Positions 18,692 through 31,444 are shown, counted from the stretch's first letter. The stretch: 60,000 bases of DNA from Symsagittifera roscoffensis (GCF_963678635.1 NC_087069.1:42734688-42794687); one strand, 5' to 3'. Notes: a model not told the origin generated them from the sequence alone. Translations and numbers: made by a program.

Positions 18692-21600
18692 ATGTCGCGG
18701 AGCTATGATGAAAGATGCCAATTGTACCTTGAATCTACACGAGAAAACAAGTTTCTCAATGGACTTCTCGGTCCTGATTTAAACATAAAACGACAGAAAC
18801 TGCAGAGTGAAACGTTAGCATTGCTTTCTTCTCATGCTGATGACATTGGGCTGCAAATGCGGATATTGAATCTGTTTTGGTCGAAAGTTTGTTACTCCAC
18901 TATCACAAACATCAGGAAATGTCGGCGTCAGTTAAAGCATGGAAGTGCTCAAGAAGTAGAATGCAGGAACTTGCTATTTTCGATGTTCTCTTTCTTCCAG
19001 AGTTTGTCAGAAGCCCTAGTAAGTAATTTAATACGGTATAATCAAATTATTCAGATAAAATGCTTGGAATGACGCTTTTTCTTTTTGAATAACCAAGGTC
19101 ATTTTTCGATACTAGTTTACAGTTTTGGTTCCTCAAAAGTAAGCATCTTAATTTCTCTATGTTGATAACACTGCTGGCATAGTTTTTCTGTAGTTAATTA
19201 TACGCAGAAGAAGAAACAACACTTTAATTACTGTATAAAACTCTTAACATCAATACTATGCATCAAAATCGTACTGCTCCCGTGCGTTAGATTGTTTCTC
19301 TGTTGAAAAATTTAAAACCCTCTGACTCAAAAGTCTATCGGAGGTGTCCAGCAAAGACGTATTTTAAGCGTGTTTACGTTTTAGTGCTTTCAAAAATTGT
19401 TCAAGAATGGAGTTTCGGCTGGGTGTCATTTAGGTAGTTTGCTAGTCTCAGACATTGGAACTTGTGGCAGCAAAAATAAAATGCAACTGAATTTGAGCAA
19501 AACCAATGTCCTTTGCATGAAGCAAACGACAGAGGCCGGCGATAAAAACAGTCAGATAAAAAGTGTAAATGATCAAAAGGATCTGTGAGTCCTGTAACGT
19601 GTCTTGCAACGTACCATGGAGCGAAAACTGCAGCAGGCGAACTCTCAAGGGTTAGAGATCTCTGTACGTCTTGATGAGAAACACGTCTAAAAAGCAACCA
19701 TGGAAACTAAACTCAACGCTTGCATAGGATATGGTGTCCCTGTACTAACATATGCCGCGCAGGTATGGTACCCCTCACAAATCGATATTAAAAAGATCGA
19801 AAAAGTTCAGAAAAAAGCGACTTCATGGATATGCAGCAGCTGCACTGACTACAAAGAGAGACTATTTAGTACGAAAATCCTGCCGCTATCCATGTGCATG
19901 GAACTGCATGATGTCTTGTACTATATTTCTGTGCTGCAAGGAAACTACGCATCGATAATATACATGCAATATCTAATCGTGGACGTTTAGTACGATTACA
20001 AACATTTCTACATGTCCCGATCCCGCTTAAGAAAATGCGACGAAAATTTGTGGATCCGATCGCCCAAACTACTTAACATCGTACAGAGGATTGTAAAAAC
20101 AGATAGGGTAATCGACAAAATTGCAATCACTAAGCTGTATCAAACTTTTTTACGAGAAAAATTCAACGAGGTTAACTCATGCACATAGCGAGTGCTATGA
20201 CTTTGTGGAATCTTCAATACCCTGAAAAACTCATTTTTGTGCCAGATGAAAACTGAGGGGTGAAAACCCTTGGACAGTTGTCCTAAGGTCTATACTACTA
20301 CTACTAGCACTAGAGCTAGCCATCAAGTTAAACCATCCAGTACGCTAGTGCCATGAGGATCTAGTAACTAACGATGACAAACCATGTTGAATGCATAAGG
20401 CAAATTAATAGGGGCAAGTCCTGTAGTCGCCGTTGATGACAAAAACTCATCGATGTAAGTTTCGAGGGTTGACAAAGACAAGCCACTAGAGTGGAGAGGA
20501 CGAAACTCATGCTAAGGTGCAGATTTTGAGAGGCTTTTTGTAAGAATAAAGTGGATTAAAAATAACTATCACAGTGCCTAAATAGTGACACGGGATGGTG
20601 CGAGTCCGTTGATTTAACGCCTTTTTTTGGTTTCGGCAACTGGACGTCCTTGATGCGTCTCTTTTTTGGGATTTTTGTTTGACATTGAATACCATTCAAA
20701 ATTATGAATTAGAAATTTCTGGCTCTTGGCACCAGATCTTTGTTAACCGCACTGAAGTTATCGGAGCTCAAAGCTATTGATAGTTTAGCTGCTCTAACGG
20801 CGGCCTCTGCTTCCCGCGAGAGGATTTCCAGTTGATCCTTACAAGTTTGCTACAGTATTTTCTCCTGTACTTTGTTGTGTTTATCGGTCTTTAGTTGCGT
20901 ATATTGAATATAAAACTTGTCTATGTTTTCTTATCTCTGCGTAAATACTTCCACCGAAACAGAATGAAAAAGATCGGGCCGCAGAGAAGTGTTCCTTTCA
21001 AGAAACGACCCGCTTAACAAGCGAAACGAGGCATGGAGGCTAAATGTCCGGAAGGTATCTTTTCCTGTCTTCTCTTTTTTTTCAATCGTTGTATTCATCA
21101 CGTCGGCGGAGCCCTGCTGTGATGTGATATCGGGCCGCTTTTTACTTCCCAAAGTTTTGATGGTGTGTCAACGTTTAAGATGAATTGGAAAGTTTGCTCC
21201 CTATTTTTTCAGTTTTTTTTTTTGCGATAAAGAACGTTTATTATGCTTGCGATTAGCAAGCGTTATCAAACTGGAATATAGTTTTTTTTTCTAGATAACA
21301 ACTAGTTTAACAAAATCAGGTGGCTCAGCTCGGCTGTTAGCCACAGCCAAAGTCAATTGATAGCAACAGAAAAGAATGCCTGCCAAAATATTTTTTCTGA
21401 GCATGTCTGCCTTTAAAATGGCAATTCCATTCGAAATTTTATTGTCGGTTGTTAATCAACTCTTGTTTTTGTTCTCTTTTTTTTCAATTTTTTTTTCACT
21501 TTAAGTTTTTTTTCGGCTTAAATGGCTTCAGCGGATGCATATCTGTTTGGTTACCTGTTAATTCGCTGTATGAATCAACAAATTTTGTAAATTGCCTTTG

Positions 21601-24600
21601 TGCGTATGGAAGGGTAGGTGGGGGACTTAGGATTTTTTTGGCTCAAAACGTTTTATAGCTCAATTTTGATGTTTTATCGGCTCAATAGTCGTCTTCCCAA
21701 ATTTTGTTTTTTCAGTATCCGCTTAATGAACTTTTTTCATTCATAATGCTTATTTAACACTGGCAGTTGTATTTTTCCTCAATTTTACCTGCATTCCAGA
21801 CTTTCAATTTTTCAAGTTAATTTTTTTGAATATTTTTTTTCGATGCAGCTTGCGTCGCTTTTTTTTAGGCTAGCTGCCGTGCCATTTTTCGTTGTATCGT
21901 TAGTATTGCGAAGCTTGGCTTCGCCTCTGTTTTAAAATTAGTAGATTGTCTGATCCTAATTGAATGAGGTTGCCAAGTTAGCGAACGGTAAGCTGGTCTG
22001 ATTATTGTCATTTGTCATTTTAAGATGTGAAGTCTGGCAGCATTTTCAGCTCCTAAAAGACATTTTCTACTGTCTTCGAGTATAATTTGGGCTTTAATAG
22101 GGATTGAGTTTTTCTCAATGAGGCAGGTTTCTTGAAAAACTGCTATTAGCTTTTCGTACTCGCACACTGGTTGTACTAGTTCGGGTTTCTTTGAACATTT
22201 TTTTGCTAATAGGGGTTGATTACAGGTGGCTTTCTTACAGGTAGGAGTATGGAGAGATAGGTTATGATTTCGTTTGTGAGTTTGATTTGTAATAATTTCG
22301 GTTATTCGAAGGTTGTTTCTCTGGGAACAAGTGGCAGAGTGAAATTTGGCTGGCGTTTTGTGTGTATGGTTTACTGCGAGGGCCACGATATGTTTGTTTG
22401 CGCAAATGGGAGATTGTTCTTTAAGGCTTGCGATCCACTCCAATTTAGGCGGTCTCATCCGAATGTACAACACCAGGTATTTGCTAGAGTGCGTGCATTT
22501 TTGAGTTACACTAATGGTTCGTTTAGGAGTCAGCGTTTCGACTGTTTCCGGCACGTAAATGGAGAATAAGAATTAATAGACGGAACAGCCCAGTCAAAGT
22601 TCGGCGCTCAGAAATTAATCACCGGTTTTGGTATGCTTTCTGTGCTCCCAAAATTTGGAAGACTGTGATGTTATTTGCGGAAATTTGCTGATCGCCATTT
22701 TGCTAACCGTTTCGCGAAGGGAAACTATGGAATAGGGTTGGTTTTCTCCGCGGAAGTTTAGGTACCTTCCGGTAAACTCGAAAGACTAGGTGCGGTGTCA
22801 TATTGAAGCTCTAATATTTGTTGTGATTCTGTAAATTTGTATTGTTTTCAGTTTGATGTGTTTGGCGGGGTTTTAATACAGTTTATCTTGTTACCTGTTT
22901 TACGACATCTTCATGGTAGCAGGGTCTCAAGATGTCCGCTAGAGAGAATACAGAGAACACAGAAGCAGATTCAGTTGCAGTAGGAGGAAGCATCAACTTC
23001 AAAACCCCGCCAATATGGAGATCGAATATGAGTTTTGAAGAGTGGAAAGCAGATATCGATGTATGGAACGTGGTCACTGACCTAGATTTGTCAAAAAGAG
23101 GACCTGCAGTACGTTTAACACTGACTGGAGCAAAGAAAATTACAGCGTCAAACGTCACAATTGACGACTTAAAATCAAATGATGGGCTCACAATTTTGCT
23201 AGAATCTCTAAAACAGGCGTTCGGGAAAGAATCAGCCGACGAACTATTCGCGGACTATGAAAAATTTGAGCGTATAACTCGAGGAAACAGACCTATCATT
23301 GAGTATATTACCGAGTTTGACCAAGCGCATTCCAGGCTGAGCAAACACACTTTGAAAGTTCCGGACGGTATTTTAGCATGTAAGCTTTTAGCATGTGCAT
23401 CGCTTGACGACATGCATAAAAAGCTAGTTTTATCTGCCACGCCTGAGATGACGCTTTTAGCCATGAAGAAAAGTCTGAAAAGGATTTTTTCTTCACATAT
23501 CAGCACGGAGCGTGAACTGAATGGCAATGCGCCAACTGTGAAAGAAGAGCCGACATATCTAGTAGACGAAACCTCTGCGCTGTGGCCAGGTTCTGGTGGA
23601 CGAGGCAGAGGTGGAAAACCGTTTTTCAGAGGCCGTTATCCTCAACGAGGACAGAATTTCAGGGGACGAGGCCAACGGGCGTCTGGTACGAATCCTATGA
23701 ATCGAGAAGGAAGAATTTCCACATGCGCAATTTGCGGATCAAGATATCACTGGGTGCGTTATTGTCCAAACAACGAGAACAAAGAAAATCAGACGTTGCT
23801 GACGAACGAGAGTAAAGAAAATTCCGAGGTTTTCCTCAATTTTGTGATGCTAGAAGGGAAAATAGTACACGAAGCTTTTGGCAAAGCAATTTTGGACTCA
23901 GGATGCACATCGACAGTGGCAGGAGAAGTATGGCTTGAGAATTACATTTCCAAGCTTTGTGACAGTCAGAAATCGTTGATAACCACGAAAAACGTCCGAC
24001 GTTCTGTTGTTTTTGGAGGAGAAAAGTCAAAAGTTTTGTATTGTTTCCTTGCCTGTTGTTATCGGAGACATTTCGTGTTTTCTTGACGTCTCCGTCATAC
24101 CCGGCAATTTACCTCTTTTACTGAGCGAAAAGTCCATGTCGAAAGCAAAATTCATCATTGATTTTGCAAGAAACAAAGTTTTGCTTCCAACGGGTTATGA
24201 AATTGCTGTTACGAGAGCTTCGAGTGGACATATGCTGCTAGACATATTGAAACACGAGAAAAATGACTATGTATTCTTCTCTGAGAGTAAATCGCTGAGT
24301 GAAGCTGAAATATCAAAGTTACACCGTCAATTCGGTCACTGTTCCGCCGACAAATTATCGTCGCTGGTGCGAAACGCAGGAAACAAAGTATCTGCTTCCA
24401 TCGAAACAATCGGGAAAATTATAGAGAAATGCGAAATTTGCCGTCAATTTGGAAGGTCGAGTCCGAAACCGGTAACTTGCCTCCCTTTGTCTGTCAGCTG
24501 GAATGAGACAATTGCAATGGATTTACACGAAATGGTAGAACTTGGGAAAGGGGTCTGGTATTTACATATTATTGACCTTTTTACCAGGTTCTCTGTAGCT

Positions 24601-27600
24601 ATTTTCATCAAAAATAAACGAGCAGAGACAATTGTGGAGCAGTTTGCTATCAACTGGGGATTGGCTTTCGGATTTCCGAAAAATGTACTATTCGACAATG
24701 GAGGAGAGTTCGAGAATGAGATCATGAAATCTATGGGCGAAAATTACGATTTCACCATCAAAACTACAGCAGCTAGATCGCCCTGGTCGAACGGCGTTGT
24801 TGAGAGGCATAATGCCGTCATAACAGAAATGTTCCTAAAAATGCGTGCTGATGACCAAGTTAACGCAACTGATGATATGGTGTTGAAATATGCAGTTTTT
24901 GCAAAGAATTCTCTGTACAACAAAGATGGGTTTTCTCCTTATCAACTCCTTTTTGGGTCTAATGCAAGATTGCCAAATGTGTTTGGGCACAAGGAACCAG
25001 CACTGGAGAATACGACAACAAGTGAAGTAATTTCGCAGCATATTCGACTTCTGAACACATCTCGGAGAGCGTTTCTAGAGTCTGAATCAAGTAATCGCGT
25101 GAAGAAAGCTCTTAAATCGAAGATATATGCTGATAAGGATGTCAATTTTGAGTATGGTCAGTCCGTTTACTATAAAATGGACAATGAGAACCGCTGGAGA
25201 GGTCCCGGAACTGTAACTGGAATAGATAGATCAGTAATCTTTGTTCGTCATGGCGGATCTTTGAGACGAGTTCATAAATCGAAGCTACGAAGCGCCACTT
25301 CTCTGGAAAATTGGACAAGTCAAGAAAGCGGAATGCAACTTTTGCCAAAAACTGACGAAATCCCAGCTTATCAGGGCCAAATTTGCGTTAATCCCGTTGA
25401 TCAGCGTCAAAGTTGTCAATCCCGTTGTCAAAGTCCGGTTTGACAGACGATGAACAAAGTTTAGAGAGGTTAGAGAACATCAATTTTGATGATTCCGATG
25501 ATAACCAGGTGATACAGAAGGATTTGAAGTCCAAAACAGACGATTCTGACGTCGCCACTACCAGTTTTAGACCCCACAAGGTGAAAATCGGAGAGAAAGT
25601 GAGGTTTATTTCAAATGAACCAGGTTTTGACGGTGAAAATATCGTTGCCACGGTGACTTCTCGCGGAGGGAAAGCGCGCGGGAAAAACAAAGACTGGTGG
25701 AATGTAACCTATGACCAACCAGAGTGCATCAGAGGCAAAACTGACTGTGTAGATGTGACTAAACTGCAAGATTTTGACGTTATGACTAGTGAATCTGTGA
25801 TCCCGATAGGTCCAGTAACTGAGGAGAATGCTGCTGAAGTGTTCATGGCTGTGAGCGACGAGTTTCACGAGCAGAAGAAAGAAGAATTCAAAAGTTGGGC
25901 TTCTAACAACGTTTTTGAGAAAGTCGAAGACGCAGGGCAGCTATACCTAAACACGCGATGGGTTTTGACTGACAAAGATGGCCGAAAGAAAGCCAGGTTG
26001 GTTGTTAAAGGCTTTGAGGACCCCGAGTATTACAATGTGATAAAGGACTCACCCACGTAATCGAAGGACGCGTTCAGAATTTTACTCGCTATATCCAGCT
26101 GCAAGGGTTGGATTTCTCATTCGATTGACATAAAAACGGCGTTTTTACAAGGCGAAGATCTAAAGCGGGAAGTGCATCTAAAACCGCCTGTTGAAGCAGA
26201 TGAACCACCCACTGTTTTGTGGAGGCTCAAAAAATGCGTTTACGGGCTCGTAGACGCTGCTAGACACTGGTACGAGAGAGTTAAAAGTGTCATTTTGAGT
26301 ACAGGCTGTCAAGTTTCCGCTTTCGACCCGTCATTGTTCATTTACAAAGAAAACGGAGTTTTGCTGGGTTTAATAGCGACGCACGTGGATGATTTCTGGT
26401 GGTCAGGCACCCAGAATTTCGAAAATGCCGTTATCAGAAAGATTTCGTCGGATTTCGATGTGAGAAAGTCCGAAAAAGCTCCCTTCAAGTACCTAGGATT
26501 CGACGTTTCAGACGTCACATACGGTATCAAGATCGACCAGCAACAATATGCCTTGGAGATTGAACCCGTTGATGTTCCACATAAAGACGAATTTATGAGC
26601 AAACGACGTAAGAGACCATTACGGGCTCTTTTGGGGAAATTACAATGGTTAGCCATGCAGACTAGACCAGATTTGTGTTTCGATGTGAATAGAATTCTGT
26701 CCACTTCAAGTGAATGGTCACCGAACGATTTTGTAGCTGGAAATAAGCTTTTACGGCGAGTTCAAGCTACCTCAGACAAGTGTAACCTGACTTTTCTAGC
26801 TCTTGGGAATCTAGAACAGTGCAAAATTCTGGTTTATAGTGATGCTAGCTTCAATAACATAAATGGCACCGGAACTCAGGCTGGGTATCTCGTATTTTTG
26901 CAAGGGTCCAACGGCACAAGGGCACTTTTATCCTGGAAATCGCACAAACTAAGAAGGGTAGTACGTAGCACCCTTTGCGCAGAAACTATTGCTGCCATGA
27001 ATGCTGCAGAAGCTGGTTTTCTTTGTTGTAAATTGGTGGAAGAGTTATTGTCTATTTCAGTACCTGTGTATTGCTTTACCGATAACCGTTCTCTTGTGGA
27101 GTCCGTATATTCGACCAAAATTCCCCAAGACAAGCGACTTCAGATAGAAATAACGTCTTTTCGTTCAATGATAGAAACGGGAGAAATCAGCAAACTCGAG
27201 TGGATTTCGACGAATATTCAGGTCGCTGATTGCCTTACGAAATCGTCTGGTTACGCTTCTGAAATGCTGATGAAGTTCATCCACAACAAGGCTATTTATT
27301 AGTGTTTATGTGAAACTTTCAATGTATGTGCTTGAACATGTCATTTTGACTGCATAATGTATTCATTTCTATGTGCTTTTGCGTGTTCTGTGCTATTTTC
27401 GTTAGTTGACCGTTTACGTGCTATATTCACTCCATAATGTATTCATTTCAACGTGCACTGCTCTGATTGGATCAACAGTGTTTCGCAATTTACAATGATT
27501 GCGTTTACAGCTTAATTGCTGTTTTAGCTACCGCTTTGTGCTTGTGTGTAATTACTCTGTTATTTAATTAATCGACACTATCGCCACTGAACTGCAGTAA

Positions 27601-30600
27601 AATTTCCTTTTCATTTAGTAACCCTCTGAATAAGGGGGATCTGTGATTCTGTAAATTTGTATTGTTTTCAGTTTGATGTGTTTGGCGGGGTTTTAATACA
27701 GTTCATCTTGTTACCTGTTTTACGACATCTTCAGTTGTGATTTGGCCCTGGAATAGGTTTCATTTTGGGTGAATTTTCTTTAAACATGTTTCGTTGTTTT
27801 TTATTTGACGAAGTTTTAAGATTTTTTTTTCAGTTTTTCGCGCAGCAACCAGCTATTCTTGCTAAGCGTGGATTGCCTGCCATCGAAGTAGGGCTGGAAT
27901 TTTGCTCTTCAGCTCAAAAACAAAATTGATGGGAAAACGGATTTGCAAAGTGGGTTCAAATGATAATATTAACAGCAATAGCTGTTAGTATTAAATTTTG
28001 AATCCACTTTTTAACTCCGTTTTTTAATCAGTTTCGTTTTTGAAGTTAAATAGCAAAACTCATGGCTCCATTTAGATCGCAGGCAGTACACAAATATGAT
28101 TTAAGCTTATATTTTTTCGTTGTGGGAAAAGTTAGATAATGTCTGTCTTTAAGGCTTTCAAACCATAAAAGATACGTTTTCATTGACGCTTCTATTTTCA
28201 TCTTGACTGTTTTACTCATTCTGCGTTGAAAAAAGTAGTACGTAGCTGCAATTTAACTTTGTCAATACTTATGTTTAATTTTTTTTTGGGCTAGACTATT
28301 TTTCTCGGTTTTAGTCATCGGAGAACCCCTATCTCTGCATAGATTGGACGAAACCGAAAGAGGATATCGATGAAGAGGAGCCCATGAAAGAGACTAAAAA
28401 CTGCGAAATACTGGAAAAAATACTAGTACTTCAAGGAGACGTGGCTCGATATCTTCTGGAAATAGACGATTCGGTTACTTACGAATCCTTTGCCAAAAGG
28501 TGCTACATGCAAGCTATGGCTGTGAATCCTAAATCTTCGCAATCTTTGTGCCAATTGGGAACTTTGATGTCCTCAAAAAACTTCAGAATCGATTCAATCT
28601 ATTGGTACTTCAGAGCTCTACACGTTCATAGTGAGTGTTCAAAAGCCAAAATAAACTTGGATAGAATTTTGGCGAAAAATGTGAGGTTGTATAAAGAATC
28701 CTCAGCTATTAGTGTAGCGACAGCAATGCAGCCGCGAGATTATCTTGAGCTCCACTGTAAAAAGTTTTGCTCCTCGTTGATTTACGTTTTGGGATTAATC
28801 GCGTTCAAGAAAGAGGCGGAAATGCCGACTGATGTTGAAGTTTGTAGATGCTTTGAAAATACTTTGAGCGAGTTTTCTGAAATTAGTAAATTTATGTGGA
28901 GCGCTTTTCAATATACCCCCTACTTTCTAAACGACACAATTATTTTCAACTCTGTAATAATTTGTATTGTTACCGTAGGTTACCTAAAAAAGTTGAAATC
29001 TGGAAAGCTTGAAATTGTTCTCGGGTTTGTGCTTTGTTACTTTTCCAAGATAGTTCAACTTATGATTCTGCGGTTAGATTATTTCTTTAGTTCAGTGACG
29101 GCAAAAGCCGGAATTGCAAGTAAAAGTAACGATAAAAGTGGAGATAAAAACGCCTTGTTAGGTATGGTTAAATTAAGTTCAACTCTAAATGAAGGCGGGT
29201 CGAAAAAGTTCAAAAAACGAACACGACGAAGAAGGAGAGTTGCAAGAATGTCACCTGATGTTTTAAGTGAAGACGAAGATGAACTTAATACGCGACTGTC
29301 TAATTCAGACTCGAAAGAAGGAGAGAACGATTCAATGACGTCATCGAATGACGAGGCTTCTGATTGGTCGGGAGAAAATGATTCAGAATCGAGTGTTGGA
29401 AATAACGGCGATACTTCACAAACTGAAGTTCGAAATAAAGAATCAGAAGTTGAACTTAAAATGGAAAATGATTCGAAACCGGTTGAAATCTCAGATAAAA
29501 ATCAAGTTCCAGCGGAATCGCCAGTATCGGAAACCGAGAAAAAATTGCCAAGTCTTCAAAATTTTGAAACAGCGAAGTCGTTGACTAGTATTAACGAAAT
29601 TAAAATTCCTGTTGAGTCTTTAGTTCGGAATTTTCATCTTAGCGATTCAATAAAACAGCAGCTTGCTAAAGCTTTCGAAGATACAGAGTTTTTGGCTCCT
29701 TTGAAGGTCATAATTGATTGGCTGAAAGAAGATAATAACATCAAAAAACAACTACCAAAATTCTCATTGGTTCATTTTATAGTGGCTCTATCTAATAGAA
29801 TTGATATCAAAAATCTCTTTGCACAAAATGATCTCCATATGTTCGAAGGGAAATATAAAACAACCCCATTGGTTGAAGATTATGCTCTGAGAAATGTCAA
29901 TTTTCTCCCTAAAAGGTACAAAAATTTAAACTGGAACCATTCTGCAATATCAGAAAATGAAGAAACGTTTATGAGAGTAGCACTTATTTACGACTTCGTG
30001 GAACGAATAAGCAAAGATGATGATTTCGCAATTACTAAGGAACTTGCAACAGCTGAATTTGCATCAAGTCATGAAATAAGACATGATGAATATTCTCGAT
30101 TTATTCTAAGCCTGGGCATTGATCTAAATGTGAAAGAACAATTGAGTCCAAGTTTGAGAGGAGAAGATTCAGAAAAAGAGAAAAGAAAGCTAAAAATGAT
30201 GGAAAGTATGGGTCAACTTCGACTAAAATCCGAGGTTGAACGACTTAAAAAAGAAGTTGAACAAATTTCATCTAATTTACCATTCGTAATACCTGAAGCA
30301 TATTGTTTCACAAATCGCTTAGACGCTATTCGAAAACTAGCTGAGTCGAAAAAAGTGATAATAATTGTCTCGAAAACTGCTTTAAATTGCTTAGACTCAA
30401 TGAAAAAAGATCATCCAAGCGCAAGAGAAGCAATTAAGTTTCTAGAAAATGCACTTTCAGTTAGCAACACATGCGTTCGAGCGCAGAAAGACTACGAATA
30501 TTCGCTCGTAGACTTGAGCTCGGTTAATTTCAACTGGAAAAGAAACAGAAAATTGGTGAGTCTTTGTGATATGCTATCGTGTGCGAACTATTTTGTGCAA

Positions 30601-30765
30601 GCTCCAACGTCAAGTGAAATCACAGAAGTAAAGCAAGCTACGATACTGTTTGAAAATCAACCGGATCCTTCAAATATGGGCATAATTCTGAGTAGTTTAG
30701 GCGCGGAAAGTCCGATTGGTTATGATATACTTGATCACTTTTGCAGAAAATTCTTTAATAAATGA
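18692..30765 (+). CDS. SMG5: SMG5, nonsense-mediated mRNA decay factor (two exons: 18692-19018 and 28315-30765)
   Basis: Exon 1 (109 codons) ends at a GTAAGT donor at 19019 and exon 2 begins after TTTTAG at 28314. Both are phase 0, and the join reads EALSSENPYLCIDWTK across a conserved point of the family. The product is 925 residues; vertebrate SMG5 is about 1000. Residues 1 to about 330 are the 14-3-3-like/TPR region (LGTLMSSKNFRIDSIYWYF near 180-200). A basic KKFKKRTRRRRRV stretch (about 400) leads into an acidic Ser-rich linker. A C-terminal PIN-like domain covers about 755-925 (VIIIVSKTALNCLDSMKKDH). SMG5 works with SMG7 in the cytoplasm to bind phosphorylated UPF1 and recruit dephosphorylation and decay factors; its PIN domain is generally catalytically inactive. 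The 9.3-kb intron is mostly transposon sequence. The ATG follows a TTTCAG by 4 nt and fits the family N-terminus. Confidence 0.93.
19470..20260 (+). pseudogene. LINE reverse transcriptase C-terminal fragment in SMG5 intron
   Basis: An LNLSKTNVLCMKQ segment near 19490 and VPVLTYAAQVWYPSQIDIKK near 19735 followed by IEKVQKKATSWI match the thumb and C-terminal end of CR1/Jockey-type reverse transcriptases. The frame breaks near 19587 and 19988. A short CTACTACTACTAG run at about 20295 may be the tail of the element. It lies within SMG5 intron 1. Confidence 0.85.
20300..22000. other. SMG5 intron, AT-rich non-coding
   Basis: Poly-T-rich sequence with no recognisable ORF. The only structured item is the GCGAAGC/GCTTCGC hairpin near 21908-21929, described separately. 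Confidence 0.5.
21907..21930. repeat. Short hairpin repeat GCGAAGC...GCTTCGCCTCTGT, copy 1
   Basis: TGCGAAGCTTGGCTTCGCCTCTGT forms a 7-bp stem and recurs with a different loop at about 34264-34287 in COG3 intron 3. Flanking similarity is limited to a few bases on each side. Confidence 0.6.
22015..22554 (-). pseudogene. Ty3/gypsy protease-region-like remnant
   Basis: This is a 179-codon ORF. Its C-terminal part reads IPIKAQIILEDSRKCLLGAE and then NAARLHILK, which resembles the segment after the active-site Asp in gypsy-type aspartic proteases (a strand-rich stretch, then LLG, then a helix). Several Cys residues in the middle (CKKATC, KKCSKK) could be a decayed zinc knuckle. No DTG/DSG motif is evident and no RT follows. 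It is most likely a retroelement scrap; a host gene cannot be excluded. Confidence 0.35.
22822..22913 (+). repeat. Copia 5' LTR (92 bp)
   Basis: It starts TG, ends CA, and is 91/92 identical to the 3' LTR. A TGTATTG and an AATACAG lie inside; no clear TATA box. Confidence 0.95.
22914..22924 (+). promoter_or_regulatory. Copia primer-binding site (initiator tRNA-Met)
   Basis: TGGTAGCAGGG starts directly after the LTR and matches 10 of 11 bases of the complement of the eukaryotic initiator tRNA-Met 3' end. Confidence 0.85.
22932..27302 (+). pseudogene. Copia Gag-Pol polyprotein, broken by two frameshifts and one stop
   Basis: Starts at ATG 22932. Gag carries a CX2CX4HX4C zinc knuckle at about 23725-23767. 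Protease DSG is near 23895. The frame shifts by one base near 24030-24045, inside the protease. Integrase has an HHCC domain (HRQFGH near 24322) and a D-D-E core (MDLHEM, LFDNGGEF, GVVERHN). A second shift lies near 25413-25443, where a short local repeat of AATCCCGTTG occurs. RT then reads on to an in-frame TAA at 26058-26060 and stays open to 27302; its catalytic box is HVDD at 26382-26393. RNase H has YSDASF near 26838. The near-identical LTRs show a recent insertion, yet the ORF is broken, so it may have been copied in trans or decayed after insertion. The first shift could also be a programmed one. Confidence 0.93.
27631..27641 (+). promoter_or_regulatory. Copia polypurine tract
   Basis: TAAGGGGGATC lies directly before the 3' LTR, the position where plus-strand priming occurs. 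Confidence 0.7.
27642..27733 (+). repeat. Copia 3' LTR (92 bp)
   Basis: Identical to the 5' LTR except TTCAT here against TTTAT there. Confidence 0.95.
27739..28314. other. 3' end of SMG5 intron 1
   Basis: AT-rich, no ORF. It ends in a polypyrimidine tract and TTTTAG acceptor at 28314. Confidence 0.6.
30757..30762 (+). terminator. SMG5: AATAAA overlapping the last two SMG5 codons
   Basis: The final codons AAT AAA directly precede TGA (30763-30765), so the poly(A) signal lies within coding sequence if used; no other AATAAA lies in the next 100 bp. Confidence 0.45.
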
Positions 30766-31430
30766 ATTGAAACTAACTGTTTGACTCCAATTTGATTTTA
30801 AAAAAATTGTGCTTTACAACGAGATTTTGAAAACTGTTGGACAAAAATTATATCGAATTTAGTTGAAACGTAGCCTTGATTTTTTTCTCTGCAAAACATG
30901 ATGGCTTAATTAGGACGTAGGTAAGGTCTCTGTTAGAGATGTAACCAGAAATGTTTTTGCCGGAATTCCGCAACCGGAACTTTCAACTGCCGGAGTCAGG
31001 ATTCCGGAACCGGATCCCTGAGTTCGTATATGGTGCTGATGAGTAACTGCACAATGCATATTTTTACTTTGGCTAGCTGTGCTTCACTGTGCTTTGTGCG
31101 CCAACGTCCTTTCCGTTAAACTTAACAGAGTAACTCTGTGGTGATCCGAAAGCATAGTTTTGCTCCATGATAACATGCTTCTTTTGAATCCATAATTCAA
31201 GTGTTTGAAAGTTTGTTCTTTTGTCGGAGATAGTAAAACCGTTCGGAAAATTCCGGAATTTTCCGTTTTTTTACCGAATTTCAGAATTAAGTCCGGCTGA
31301 TACAACCTTTGCTAGCACAGAAAAATGACAAAAATTATCAAGGGCATCCATAGTGGTTTGATGTTACTGAGATCTGGCCAGTTGGTATGATGGTGCTTTC
31401 ATTTATCGATAGAATCATCATTTGAAAAAT
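30766..31430. other. SMG5-COG3 intergenic region
   Basis: About 665 bp without a conserved ORF. It contains several CCGGA/TCCGG motifs at 30960-31015, some forming small palindromes such as CCGGAATTCCG. It may hold the COG3 promoter; no TATA box is obvious. Confidence 0.4.
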
Positions 31431-31444
31431 ATTTCAGTTCTGAA
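31431..31444 (+). promoter_or_regulatory. 3' splice-site-like TTTCAG just before the COG3 ATG
   Basis: ATTTCAG ends at 31437 and the ATG begins at 31445. It is a candidate acceptor for a 5' UTR intron or a trans-spliced leader. Confidence 0.4.

Larger units (their letters stand above)
22822..27733 (+). mobile_element. Ty1/copia LTR retrotransposon inside SMG5 intron 1
   Basis: The element is bounded by 92-bp direct LTRs, TGTGATTCTG...CATCTTCA, at 22822-22913 and 27642-27733. They differ at one position. Flanks TTTGT (22817-22821) and GTTGT (27734-27738) are a 4/5 match for a target duplication. The coding order protease, integrase, RT-RNase H is that of Ty1/copia. It has inserted in the sense orientation of SMG5. 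The very short LTRs and the HVDD catalytic box recall GalEA-type copia elements of aquatic invertebrates; that placement is inference. Confidence 0.95.

Noticed and set aside
22264-22569. Plus-strand 101-codon ORF
   Set aside because: Antisense to the gypsy protease-like remnant, which has the more convincing sequence.
28345-28384. Starting SMG5 at the ATG at 28384
   Set aside because: In-frame sequence upstream to 28315 encodes a conserved CIDWTK segment, and exon 1 at 18692 supplies the family N-terminus.
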